Origin: Tetracentron sinense | Lineage: Eukaryota > Streptophyta > Magnoliopsida > Trochodendrales > Trochodendraceae | Direction of reading: 5' to 3' | Assembly: GCA_015143295.1 (NCBI GenBank) | Contig: CM026570.1 | Span: 27,101,250 to 27,165,249 of the forward strand | Length of the DNA: 64,000 nt | Shown here: positions 20,676 through 31,176 of the stretch, piece by piece | Layout: every line of letters begins with the position of its first letter | Numbering within the stretch: position 1 is the stretch's first letter | Translations under genes and position numbers: made by a program | Notes under the pieces: model-generated | Databases searched by the model: none | Told to the model about the DNA's origin: nothing | What the model saw: only the letters and a program-made list of their open reading frames with translations

Positions 20676-21939
20676 ATGAGAGGGGGCACATGGGGTCGTG
20701 GACCACATACCAGAGCTTCATCTTCTTCTCGAGATGAGGTTGAACAGCCGAACCTCTCACAGGTCTTAGGCTCTATTGCTGAGACACTCGCCATACTAGC
20801 GGCTCGGCAGGCTATACCATCATCAGCGGCACCTACTCCACCGCCTACGGCTCTAGTACATCGTACAGCTGGGGTTGAGGCGTTCAGGAGAATGAGGCCT
20901 CCATCATTCCATGGGAGTGTGGACCCTCTTGCCTCGGAGGCTTGGATCCTCCAGTTGGAGAAGATCTTTGCGGTCCTCTCACCTTCAGAGGAGGATAGAG
21001 TAGCATGGGCAGTTTTCATGCTTGAGGGTGAGACACACCATTGGTGGTTGTCCGCCTTAAGGACTTGAGATTTGATCATGCATGGTCAACCTTGGACTTG
21101 GGAGGAGTTCAAGGATACTTTTTTACAAAAAGTACTTTCCCGTTGGAGCACGGGAAAAGAAAAAAAAAGAGTTCATCAACCTAGAGCAAGGTTCGATGAC
21201 TGTGGCCGCTTATGAGGCTAAGTTCTCGGAGCTTTCTAGATTTGCGCCTCACATGGTTGCTACTGAGGCAAGGAAGGCGAGGAGATTTGAGCAAGGGCTC
21301 AAGGATGTCATTATGGAGAAAGTATCGGCTTTCAGGCACGCTACTTATCTGGAAGTAGTAGACAATGCCTTATTGATCGAGGCAAATTCTGAGGCGGTGT
21401 CCAAGAAGAGGGAGTTGGCGAGAGGCCAAGCTAGTAGTTCAGCACCTTTAGAGAGGCGGGCTCGTACCAACCCTTATCAGTACACGTGGCTAGCACCACC
21501 TCAGTATGCGTGGCCATCACCACCGATGAGGCCATCTTATGCACCCCCAGTTCCACGGTTGTACGTGCCTCAAGCGCCACGGCCTCAGGCTCTTCCAGCT
21601 CCACGGCCAGTTGCACCTCAGACGGCGAGGTATGCTCCACCTCCAGCCCCTCCGACTTACACATATGAGGTCTGCACTTTATGCGATCAAAGGCATCTGG
21701 CAGGAGATTACCGAAGAGCATCGAGTGGATGTTATCATTGCGGTCGCCAGGGCCATATGATCAAGGATTGCCCGAGTCGGCATTTGCCTGGCCAGTCTCA
21801 GGGGATTAGTCCCCGAGCACGCCCAGTAAGATCATACCAGGCGTCACCCAGCCTACACCTCCGCCTCGCCAGGCGAACTAGGGGCGAGTCTTTGCCTTGA
21901 CAGAGGGCGATGCACTTGCATCGGATGATGTGGTACAAG
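20676..21939 (+). pseudogene. gag of element A (capsid and zinc knuckle), broken
   Basis: Gag starts at ATG 20676 (MRGGTWGRGPHTRASSSSRD), matched by the start of gag in element B. The capsid region (AWILQLEKIFAVLSPSEEDR, WWLSALRT) is cut by TGA 21066-21068 where B has CGA. An extra T in a T run near 21120 then shifts the frame. The capsid resumes as EFINLEQGSMTVAAYEAKFS. A proline-rich spacer precedes the CCHC knuckle CYHCGRQGHMIKDC. A further indel and a TAG disturb the tail. The last gag codons (GDALASDDVVQ) end at the donor of the gag-pol intron at 21940. Nucleic-acid-binding and particle-forming functions are family knowledge. Confidence 0.85.
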
Positions 21940-22080
21940 GTACGCGTTTAGAGTTATTCATTGTCCACGATTTCATGTTATGCCTTATTCCTTGTGTACA
22001 TATATGACATGTTATATATCTATGTATCTATATGTATACACTGTTGATACATGGATTGACTTAGCTAGCTAAAATTTCAG
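21940..22080 (+). other. Predicted gag-pol intron of element A (141 bp)
   Basis: It begins GTACGCG after CAAG and ends ATTTCAG before GAACCC. Removing it joins GTA CAA G to GA ACC CTA in frame, giving continuous VVQ-GTLLVN. Retained, it ends the frame at an in-frame TGA about 25 codons in. The equivalent in B (34503-34650) has the same borders and a conserved TTGACTTAGCTAGCTAA stretch near the 3' end that could hold the branch point. Confidence 0.7.
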
Positions 22081-25000
22081 GAACCCTATTAGTCAATGAA
22101 TGTTTGGCTCGAGTATTAATCGACACCGGGTCTACTCATTCATTCGTATCGTCGAGTTTCTCTCAAGGTTTTTCCTCCGAGCCTATTCAGTTGGAACAGG
22201 AGTTGGCCATTTCGACTCCTCTCGGCAAGACAGTACTGGCAGATAAAGTGTGTAGAAATAGTGTGGTTCAAGTGGGGAGCCACTAATTGGCGGTTGATCT
22301 AATCATCCTCGGATTTCAAGACTTCGACGTCATCTTGGGAATGGATTGGTTAGCAACACATCATGGACATGTGGCTTGTTTTGAAAAGATGGTACTCTTC
22401 CGGCTAGTGGAAGGCAAGCCATTTCATTTTCGGGGGTTGAGAAGTATAGATATTGCCTGTTTTATGACGTTGAGCCTAGCGAACCCTAAGGCAAAGGACT
22501 CTTCGACTATTCCAGTCGTGAGTGAATTCCTGGATGTATTCCCAGAGGAGTTGCCTGGATTGCCTCCAGACAGGGAGATTGAGTTTGTGATCAAGCTTGC
22601 ACCAGGCACAGCTCCTATTTTCAGGGCTCCGTATAGAATGGCCCCTATTGAACTCAAGGAGTTGAAGACTCAGTTGGAGGAATTGCAAGGCCTTGGTTTC
22701 ATTCGACTAAGTGTCTCACCGTGGGGTGCCCCGGTGTTATTTGTTAAGAAGAAGGATGGCTCGATGCGGATGTGCGTCGATTACCGACAGTTGAACAAGG
22801 TCACTATAAAGAATAGGTACCCGTTGCCTAGGATTGATGACTTGTTCGATCAGTTGAAGGGAGTAAAATTTTTCTCTAAGATCGATCTTCGGTCCGGTTA
22901 CCACCAGTTGAAGATCAAGGCCAAGGATGTGCCCAAAACTGCTTTTCGGACTCGATACGGACACTACAAGTTCTTGGTGATGCCTTTTGGTCTCACAAAT
23001 GCGCCGGCAGCCTTTATGGATTTAATAAACCGGGTGTTCCGGCCATACCTGGATCGATGGGTGATCGTGTTTGTCGACGATATCTTGGTGTATTCCCAGA
23101 CACGGGAAGATCACATGCGAGACCTTCGTCTTGCTTTGGAAATGCTGAGAGAGCACAAGCTGTACGCCAAACTTAGCAAGTGTGAGTTTTGGTTGGAAGA
23201 GGTGGCATTCCTAGGCCACGTTGTATCCGCGGAAGGTATTTCGGTAGATCCAAAGAAGATAGAGGCAGTCATGAGTTGGGCGAGGCCCAGGAGTGTCACA
23301 GAGATACGCAGTTTCCTTGGGTTGGCAGGTTATTATCAGAGATTCGTAGAGGGTTTCTTTAGCCTTGCTGCACCGCTCACTTACCTGACAAAGAAGAACG
23401 CCAAGTTTGTATGGAGTGACAAGTGTGAGATCAGTTTCACGGAACTGAAGAAGAGGGTTACTACAGCCTCCCTCCTTACAGTGTCATCCGGACATGGCGG
23501 GTATGAGGTGTACAGTGATGCCTCGCACGTTGGACTTGGGTGCGTTCTCATGCAGCACAAGAAGGTCATTGCCTATGCATCGAGGTAATTGAAGGAGCAT
23601 GAAAAGAATTACCCCACGCACGACTTGGAACTTGCCGCAGTCGTGTTTGAACTCAAGATTTGGCGATATTACCTTTATCGGGTAGAATTCTATGTGTATA
23701 CGGATCACAAGAGCCTCAAGTACCTCTTTTCCCAAAAGGAATTGAATCTAAGGCAACGGCGTTGGATGAAATTTTTGAAAGATTATGACTGCACCATCCA
23801 ATACCACTCGGGCAAAGCAAACATTGTAGTAGAAGCTTTGAGTAGAAGACCTCCGGGTTTGTTGGCTCACATGTTGGTGCAAGAATGGAAGCTATTGGAA
23901 GATTTGGCAAATCTGGACATCAATGTGAATGATTCTGTCCGCAGTCCTATTTTGGCAAATGTCACGGTCCGGCCGTATATTATAGATTTGATCCAAGAGT
24001 ATCAAGCCACGGATGTTGACTTGTTGGCTTTCCGGGACAAGGAAGTTGCCAAGGGTAGTGAGGACTTCTCTCTCACTAGCCGAGGTGCTATCACATTCAA
24101 GGGAAGGCTTTGTGTTCCAGCCAATGCGGATCTTCGACGAGAGATTATGGATGAAGCCCACCGGGCAAAGTACACGGTGCATCCAGGGGGTACAAAGATG
24201 TACCGGAACCTCAAGAATCACTTTTGGTGGTGGAATATGAAGAGGGATGTTGCGGAATATGTGGCACGGTGTTTGGTGTGCCAGCAGGTGAAAGCAGAGC
24301 ACATGCGGCCCGCAGGTCTATTACAGTCTCTCCCTATTCCCGAGTGGAAATGGGAGCACATATCCATGGACTTCATTGTTGGCTTGCCAAAAAGGGCAAA
24401 GGGCTTAGATGCGATTTGGGTTGTGGTGGACCGTTTGACAAAGTCCTCGCATTTCTTACCTTACCGGACCACGTTTAATTCTAGCCAGTTGGCCGCCCTA
24501 TATATCAAGGAAGTGGTTAGGTTACACGGGGTACCAGTCAGCATTGTGTCAGATCGGGATCCGAGATTCACGTCCAGGTTCTGAAAGAGTTTTTAGGATG
24601 CTATGGGTTCCGGACTTGATTTCAGCACCGCCTTTCATCCACAAACGGATGGACAAATCAAGAGGGTGAACAAAGTCATCGAAGACATGCTTCGGGCATG
24701 TATGTTGGATTTCAAGGGCAGTTGGGAAGAACACTTACCTTTCGTTGAATTCGCCTATAACAATAGCTATCAGGCAAGCATCCAAATGGTGCCATTTGAG
24801 GCATTGTATGGGCGAAGCTGCAGGTCTCCTCTCTATTGGGATGAGGTAGGAGAAAGAAAGGTGTTAGGTCCGGAGTTGATCGAGCAAACTGCTAGTATAG
24901 TCAAGATCATCCAGGATCGGTTGAAAGCCTCTCAAGATCATCAGAAGAGCTATGCGGACACGCGCCGTAAGGACTTGGAATTCCAGGTTGGGGATCAAGT

Positions 25001-25406
25001 CTTTGTGAAGGTATCTCCTAGCAAGGGGATTATGAGATTTGGCAAGCGAGGCAAGCTTAGTCCTCGGTATGTTGGCCCGTTTGAGATCATCACGCGAGTT
25101 AGTGAAGTTGCTTACAGGGTAGCTCTTCCACCTTATATGGCCGCGGTTCACAACGTTTTCCATGTGTCTATGCTTCGGAAGTACATTGCGGATCCTTCGC
25201 ATGTCATAGACTTGGAGCCGTTGGAAATACGGGAGGATCTCACTTTAGTTGAGCAGCCGGTTCACATATTGGATCAGAGAGATCAAGTTCTTCGCAATAA
25301 AACTATCCCATTGGTTCTTGTGCAATGACAGCATCATGCTCGAGAAGAGGCTACATGGGAACGTGAGGCCGAAGTCAAAGCGAAGTACCAGGAATTGTTT
25401 GAATGA
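22081..25406 (+). pseudogene. pol of element A: protease, RT, RNase H, integrase, chromodomain
   Basis: The whole region is one reading frame without frameshifts but with in-frame stops at 22284, 23586, 24582, 24594 and 25326. Protease has an intact DTG (22122-22130, LIDTGSTHSF). RT has [26 protein letters not shown] and the catalytic FVDD at 23070-23081. RNase H carries [13 protein letters not shown]. Integrase has the HHCC zinc region (VHPGG ... CLVCQQVK), [15 protein letters not shown] and FHPQTDG. The C-terminus has the GPF..I motif (YVGPFEIITR) and a chromodomain-like end (EEATWE). Element B reads sense at every stop position. Most of the differences are C-to-T or G-to-A, as expected for methylated, silenced DNA. 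Confidence 0.9.
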
Positions 25407-25493
25407 GTTTTGTATAGGTTTTGTATATGACTTGTAAATTTGTTTTGGTTTGTAGCGCATGTGCTGTCCAAATTTTGAGGATGAAATTTTTGT

Positions 25494-25509
25494 AAGGGGG
25501 GGGGGGAGA
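25494..25509 (+). other. Polypurine tract of element A
   Basis: AAGGGGGGGGGGGAGA lies directly before the TG of the 3' LTR. It is the usual primer site for plus-strand synthesis. Confidence 0.85.
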
Positions 25510-27843
25510 TGTAGAACTCAGAAAATTTTGTATATGCCTTGGGATGTGTGTCAAGGCATGGTGTCTTGTAATCTCAATTTCTTGAAATGAGAATTTGATA
25601 CTTCGATGGAATTGTGTCAAGAATACTATAATTAATTAGACAAATTATTTAATAAAGCATATAAGCTTTAAAGAGGTCCTAGTAAAGTTTAGAAGATGTT
25701 AGAATAGAAGTAGAATTGGTCCAAATAGTAGGAATTGGTGAAAAATGGACTCAGTGTCAAAACCTGCAGACCACCGATCGCTCGGCCCATTGTAGCGATC
25801 GATCGGTCCACAACCGATCGATCGGAGGCTATCGACTGGTTAAACTTTTTGTATGGAAAAATTTTCCAGAGAGCTTGTTTTTGACCGATCACTAGGTCAA
25901 GAACACCAATCGCTCGGTAGGCAACCGATCGATCGGTCCCCCGCGTTTTGCAGAAATTTTAGTAAGGGTGTTTCATCTTTTGGACGTTTCACTCATGCCT
26001 TAAAGGTTTTGCCCAAGCATTTGAGGGTTCATAAACCCTAAGTAGAGACCTTGAGTGATAGAGAGAAAGGAGAAGGAGATTTCTAACCTAGGGTTTGCTT
26101 TTGGGGAGAAATCAAAGGGGTTTTAAGAACCTTAGATCATCACAAGCTCGTTTTCCTTCAAAATGAAGGTTCAAACACTCGTGGAGCACGTTCTCCAAGC
26201 TAGGGCAGCAACTCACGCATGTTTTTACAAGGGGTTTCTTCCCTCATTTTTCAAGGTCGGTACCTTTTGCTACCCTCCTAGTTCATACCTCTTTTCTTTC
26301 TTTCTTCTTTATAGTTTCCCTAATGTATGAACCTAATGGGATGAATGGATGGTTGTTGGATGTGAATGGGTGATTGGATGCCGTGTGTATGGTTGTAATG
26401 AATGAAATGAGGAGGGCATTGTATCCATAATAAACATACATGTGTGATGTGAACATTAATCCACCTAGAAAAGCATGATGTAAGTTTAATACATAACGAA
26501 CACACCCCTTGTATGATGAAATGTCAAGGTGAATAAAATGAGTTGGAAATTAAGAGATGCATGCTTAATTAATTATGAAAATTCTTAGGGCCTATGATAG
26601 TGTGTTTCCTTGCTTTCCCTAAATTGCATGAATATTGACTTGCTCAAATTATCGATGTCATATCTATTGTGAATTACCCAATTGTCATATTTAAATTCAA
26701 ATGCAAGTATGCACACGATTCCACGAGCACGGCATGCATGACATGATTTACCGAGGTTTTTCAAGAATGAGAATTAGAGGTGGGACATATCCTACTATAT
26801 GTTTTACCTCGCTTTTGACAAGAACAAGACAAGCATGAGCATTTAGGAAGAAGGGTCTCGCTTCCCTCACAACTAGTTTATTTTTCAAGCAAGCAAAATA
26901 CATGGCATGGAAATCATGAGCATTTAGGAAGAAGGGTCTCCGTTCCCTCACAAGTAATTTATTTTTCAAGCAAGCAAGATACATGGCATGGCAAGTATGA
27001 GCATTTAGGAAGAAGGGTCTCCCTTCCCTCACAAGTAGTTTATTTTCCAAGCAAGCAAGATACATGGCATGGCAAGCATGAACAATTAGGAAGAAGGGTC
27101 TCCCTTCCCTCACAAGTAGCATGAACACATTTATTTCCAAGCAAGTATAACATGGCATGACACGACATGATACGACAAGACAAGACAGACAAGACAAGGT
27201 TTCAAACACGAAATGGGCAATTTGAGTCAAGTGAAGTGCATGATATTTTCAAGGGTTTTATCGGCTTCTACGAAAATGCAAACATGATTATAAATTGTTT
27301 TACTTTCCTGTTTGAGATTAACTACTTCCTGCTTATATATATATCATCGTTGCTGTACTATGACTGTTGGTTAGCATTTGGTACACGCTGAGTATTCCAT
27401 GCTCAACCGTACTTCTTATGTCGGTAGGTGATAGCGGAGCGGCTGTTCCTTTTGACATCTGTGCTTCGAGCCCATGGGTGGAGGAGGAGTATGTCGAGGA
27501 ACCTATGGAGGAACCTCCGGTAGAGGGCTACTATTAGGTGGTGGTAAATTCTAAGTGAGTGAGCTGTGGGTGAGTTGAGAGAGATGTATTCATATATTTT
27601 GGCAGGCCTGTCCGCACTTTCTTTTGTGTATTTTTTTGTATAAACTTGGATCACATATATATATACATAGAGGTTTGGTTAAGTCTTCCGCTGTGCTATG
27701 TTAGAGTATGTTTCCGCTATTATGTCCTCTATTGTATATGCTCCAGGTCTTTTGCAGGTTATTTTGGTCAAGCAAGTCATGCAAATTATGATGAGTCGTC
27801 CAAGATTCACTCTAACTCCTAGGGTGGGTTTTGGGGCGCGACA
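25510..27843 (+). repeat. 3' LTR of element A
   Basis: It runs TGTAGAACTCAGAAAA to GGGGCGCGACA and is followed by the duplication GAGAA. Relative to the 5' LTR it lacks one CGATCGATCGG unit (near 25935) and has about 25 extra bases (near 26095). The donor-like TCAAG|GTCGGT, tandem repeats (26836-27120), hairpin and short ORF are all present. Confidence 0.9.
27418..27537 (+). CDS. LTR-embedded acidic short ORF (39 aa), 3' LTR of A
   Basis: This is the same 40-codon frame as in the 5' LTR, from ATGTCGGTAGGT to TAG. The core is FDICASSPWVEEEYVEEP. A few residues differ from the 5' copy, but the frame, the PW and the EEEYVEEP block are kept. Confidence 0.5.
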   Translation: MSVGDSGAAVPFDICASSPWVEEEYVEEPMEEPPVEGYY

Positions 27844-27848
27844 GAGAA

Positions 27849-28446
27849 TTTGGGTAGCATCTCCCCTCTGTTGATAAACTCTTGAGAGGTGAGTTCCAAT
27901 AACCAACTTGGGCTGAGGGCTCTCAACAGTCTGTCTTAGGATCAATCCATAGGTTTTCTCTCGTTTAGACCTTGTCTGGATCATGATTTGTGTCTGAACA
28001 AGCTTGCTCCATTAGTTGACCCCGAAGGGCCAATAATTTTGGAATCCCCTCTCAGGATTTACGGTGACATAGGTCTGCCTTTTGGACTGATCTATCACGA
28101 AGTGGTTACGCCACTTTGCCTTGTGTGCACTCAGTTGGGTACGTCCTCGGTTTCCGTAGATAGGGATGTCTGCGGATGGGCATTTCTTTTATGAGGTACC
28201 CACGGACTGGTGACCTACTGTTGGCAAAACAATATGCCTTTGATTTTAGAGGGCAGTATGCCTTTGATTTTGGCGGGCAGCCTGCCTTTCCAACCCTGAG
28301 TTGAAGGGGTGGGTCCTGCTCCTACTACAGGTAGGGGCCTCCTCAACTGAGACCTAGTCTGGTGACCGTGACCACTTGGCAGGGGTCTGACCAATTGGTC
28401 AAACCCTCCTTGCTGGGGCTACTACTACCTCAGCCCATTTGAGTGG
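27849..28446. other. Host DNA between elements A and B, no gene
   Basis: This continues the host sequence of 17148-17976. It contains GTCTGCGGATGGGC and CCCACGGACTGG motifs and a short duplication of ATGCCTTTGATTTT with GGCAGTATG/GGCAGCCTG (28230-28285). No coding features are recognised. Confidence 0.4.
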
Positions 28447-28750
28447 CTAAGAGTCGCGACCCAAAACCCACCCTAGGAGTTAGAGTGAACTTTGGACGAC
28501 TAATCATGGCTTACATGACTTATTTTACAAACCAACCTTCAAAAACCCACGGAGCATATACAATAGAGGATATAAACAGCGGAAACATATTCTAACATAG
28601 CACAGCGGAAGTCTAAACAAACCTCTATGTATATACGAATCCAAGTTTACACAAAAGAATCCAAAAGAAAGTGCAGAAAGACTCGCCAAAATACCTGAAT
28701 GTATATCTCTCATCTCACCCACAGCTAATCCACTCAAAATCTAACACCAC

Positions 28751-28870
28751 CTACTGATAACCCTCTATGGGAGGTTCCTCCAAAGGCTCCTCGACGTACT
28801 CCTCTTCCACCCATGGACCAGGAGCACAAACATCAAATGGAGCAGCAGTTCCCTCAGAACCTGCCGACAT
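28751..28870 (-). CDS. LTR-embedded acidic short ORF (39 aa), 3' LTR of B
   Basis: From ATGTCGGCAGGT to TAG in 40 codons. The core is PFDVCAPGPWVEEEYVEEP, then EEPPIEGYQ. Length and frame are identical to element A, although many third codon positions differ (GAT GTT TGT against GAC ATC TGT). That pattern suggests selection on the peptide. Confidence 0.55.
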   Translation of the reverse strand: MSAGSEGTAAPFDVCAPGPWVEEEYVEEPLEEPPIEGYQ

Positions 28871-30298
28871 AAGAAGTACGGCTGAGCATGGAATACTCAG
28901 CGGGTACTAAATACTAACCAACAGTCATAGTATAGAGATAGCATACATAAAGTAGGAAACAAATTTCATATATAGAACAGGAACAATTTATATCATACAA
29001 GGAAGTAAAGCAATTTATAATCATGCTTGTATTTCGTAGAAAGCCGATAAAACCTCTTGAAAACATCGTGCACTTGACTTGGCTTGAAATATCTTTTCGT
29101 ACTTGAAAGCTTGTCGTGTTTGTCTTACTTGATCTTGTCGAGCATGTCGTACGTGTCATTTCATGCATGTCATGCGTGCTTGCTTGTGATCATGTAACTT
29201 GTGAGATACACTTGTGAGATATCCTTGTGAGATGCACTTGAGAGATGCCTTGAGAGGGAATGGAGACCCTTCTTTATGCCATGCACTTGCGAGGGAAGGG
29301 AGACCCTTCTTCATGATATGTATGTACTTGCGAGGGAAGGGAGGCCCTTCTTCATGATATGCACTTGTGAGTGAGGGGAGACCCCTCATGGAATGTTGGT
29401 TCTTGTTTTCTTGTGAAAATCGAGGTAAAACATATCGTAGGATATGTCCCACCTCTAACCATGTTCTTGAAAACCTCGATAAATCATGTCATACATGCCG
29501 TGCTCGTGGGAACCGTGTACATACTTGCATTTAAATTTAAAGATGACATTTGGGTAATTTCACAACACATATAACATCAATGATTGAGCAATGTAATATT
29601 CATATCATTTAGGGAAAGCAAGAAAACACACTATCATAGGCCCTAGCAATATCCATAATTTATTAGGCATGCATTTCCTAATTTACAACTCACTTTATTC
29701 ACCTTGCATTTCATCAAACATGGTGTGTTCATTATTCATTATTCTTTTAAACCTAAATCATGCTTTTCTAGGTAGGTTAAGCTCACATCACACTTGAATG
29801 TTCATTATTAGTACAATCCCCTTTCCCATTCATTCATCACCTCATCCACACGGCATCCATTCGCCAACATCCACCTCCATTCACCATTCATACCCCCAAT
29901 CTCATAACACATGTATAAGTGAAGGAAAACAAGAAGAAAATAAAGGAAAAGAGAAGCTATAACTAGGAGGGTAGTAAGAAGTACCGACCTTGATCAAGTG
30001 AGGAAGAAATCCCCTTCCAAAAACAACCGTGAGTTGCTGCCCTAGCTTGAGGAGATGCTCCTCACGAGTTTGTGCCTCGATCTTGAAGAAAAATGGGCTT
30101 GAGTGGAGTGTGGGTTCACAAACCCCTTGATTTCTCTCCAAAATGGAAACCCTAGATTGGAATCGCCTTCTCCCCTTTCTCCTATTCTCTCAAACTCTCT
30201 AAGTGTCAAATGATGCCCTAAAGGCTCAGGTTAAACTCTTAAGGTAAGAGTAAACCGACCAAAAGACCATAATACCCTTACTGAAATTTTTGTAAAAA

Positions 30299-30617
30299 CG
30301 CGAGTACTGAACACGTTGAGCTGTGAATAGTGCCAAACACGTTGTGTTGTGAACAGTGCTGAACACGTTGTGCTGTGAACAGTGCCAAACACGTTGTGCT
30401 GTGAACAGTGCCAAACACGTTGTGCTGTGAACAGTGGTGAACACGTTGTGCTGTGAACAGTGCTGAACACGTTGTGCTGTGAACAGTGCCAAACACGTTG
30501 TGCTGTGAATAGTGCTGAACACGTTGTGCTGTGAACAGTGCCAAACACGTTGTGCTGTGAATAGTGCTGAACACGTTGTGCTGTGAACAGTGCCAAACAC
30601 GTTGTGCTGTGAAGGGT
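30299..30617. repeat. 26-bp minisatellite in the 3' LTR of B, about 12 copies
   Basis: The unit contains CACGTTGTGCTGTGAACAGT followed by GCCAAA or GCTGAA. The unit is not a multiple of three, so all three minus-strand frames stay open and give repeated spurious peptides. Confidence 0.9.
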
Positions 30618-31074
30618 GCCGAACCCGTTGTCACGTTGTGTTGTGCATAGTGCTGAGCTCGTTGTCCGTTGTCTTATGTACAACGTACCCGTTGTGAGCT
30701 GTACAACGTACTCGTTGTTTGCTGTACAACGCACACGTTGTTTACTGCACGACGTACCCGTTGTCTGTTGCACAACGGATGCACAATGTACACGTTGTCA
30801 GAGCTAGAGCTACGTCCTTAGTGCCTTCCGAGCTACGTCCTTAGTGCCTTCCGAGCTACGATTGCCTACAGGTCCAGACTGTTTTGGCCATATCTTTTGA
30901 CTCATTCGTCCGATTTTGACGATTCAACTTGCGTTGGGTTTGTACTTTGAAAAGGAACATTTCTGCCGTTTCAGAATTTCCAATTTCTTCCTTATTTATT
31001 AATTATACATCTTTAAAGGCAAAATGACAACGAAAGTGCCATGTATTAAGCATGAAAAAGTCTGGGGCTCTACA

Positions 31075-31090
31075 TCCTCCCCCCCTTACA
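31075..31090 (-). other. Polypurine tract of element B
   Basis: On the minus strand, TGTAAGGGGGGGAGGA lies directly before the TG of the 3' LTR, in the same place as in element A. Confidence 0.85.
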
Positions 31091-31176
31091 AAAATTTCAT
31101 CCTCGAAATTTGGACGGGACATGCATTACAGAATCAAAACAAAATACAAGCCACATATACAAAACCTATACAAAAC

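Larger units (their letters stand above)
17982..27843 (+). mobile_element. Full-length Tekay-type LTR retrotransposon, element A
   Basis: Element A is a 9862-bp Ty3/gypsy chromovirus. Its LTRs are 17982-20320 (2339 bp) and 25510-27843 (2334 bp), both TGTAGAAC...GCGACA. The target duplication GAGAA is intact at 17977-17981 and 27844-27848. The order is LTR, PBS for initiator tRNA-Met, gag with zinc knuckle, a 141-bp intron, protease, RT, RNase H, integrase, chromodomain, polypurine tract, LTR. Pol order and the C-terminal chromodomain place it in the chromoviruses, most like Tekay/Del. It is dead: gag has a nonsense codon and frameshifts, pol has five nonsense codons. The LTRs differ by scattered substitutions and a few indels, so the insertion is moderately old. 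Confidence 0.92.
28452..31074 (-). repeat. 3' LTR of element B
   Basis: On the minus strand it reads TGTAGAGCCCCAGACTTTTT to GGGTCGCGACT. Landmarks in reading order: a slot of CAACGTAC/GTTGT motifs and the 26-bp minisatellite (30800 to 30299), donor-like TCAAG|GTCGGT at 29988, GGGAAGGGAGACCCTTC repeats (29240-29400), hairpin CTGAGTATTCCATGCTCAG near 28890, and the short ORF at 28870-28751. Confidence 0.9.

Noticed and set aside
30226..30773. Long minus-strand frames (124-180 codons) with repeated HSTTCLALFTAQR-type peptides, and the same at 37993-38506
   Set aside because: They lie wholly in the 26-bp minisatellite. Since 26 is not a multiple of three, all three frames stay open, so this is a repeat effect and not a protein.
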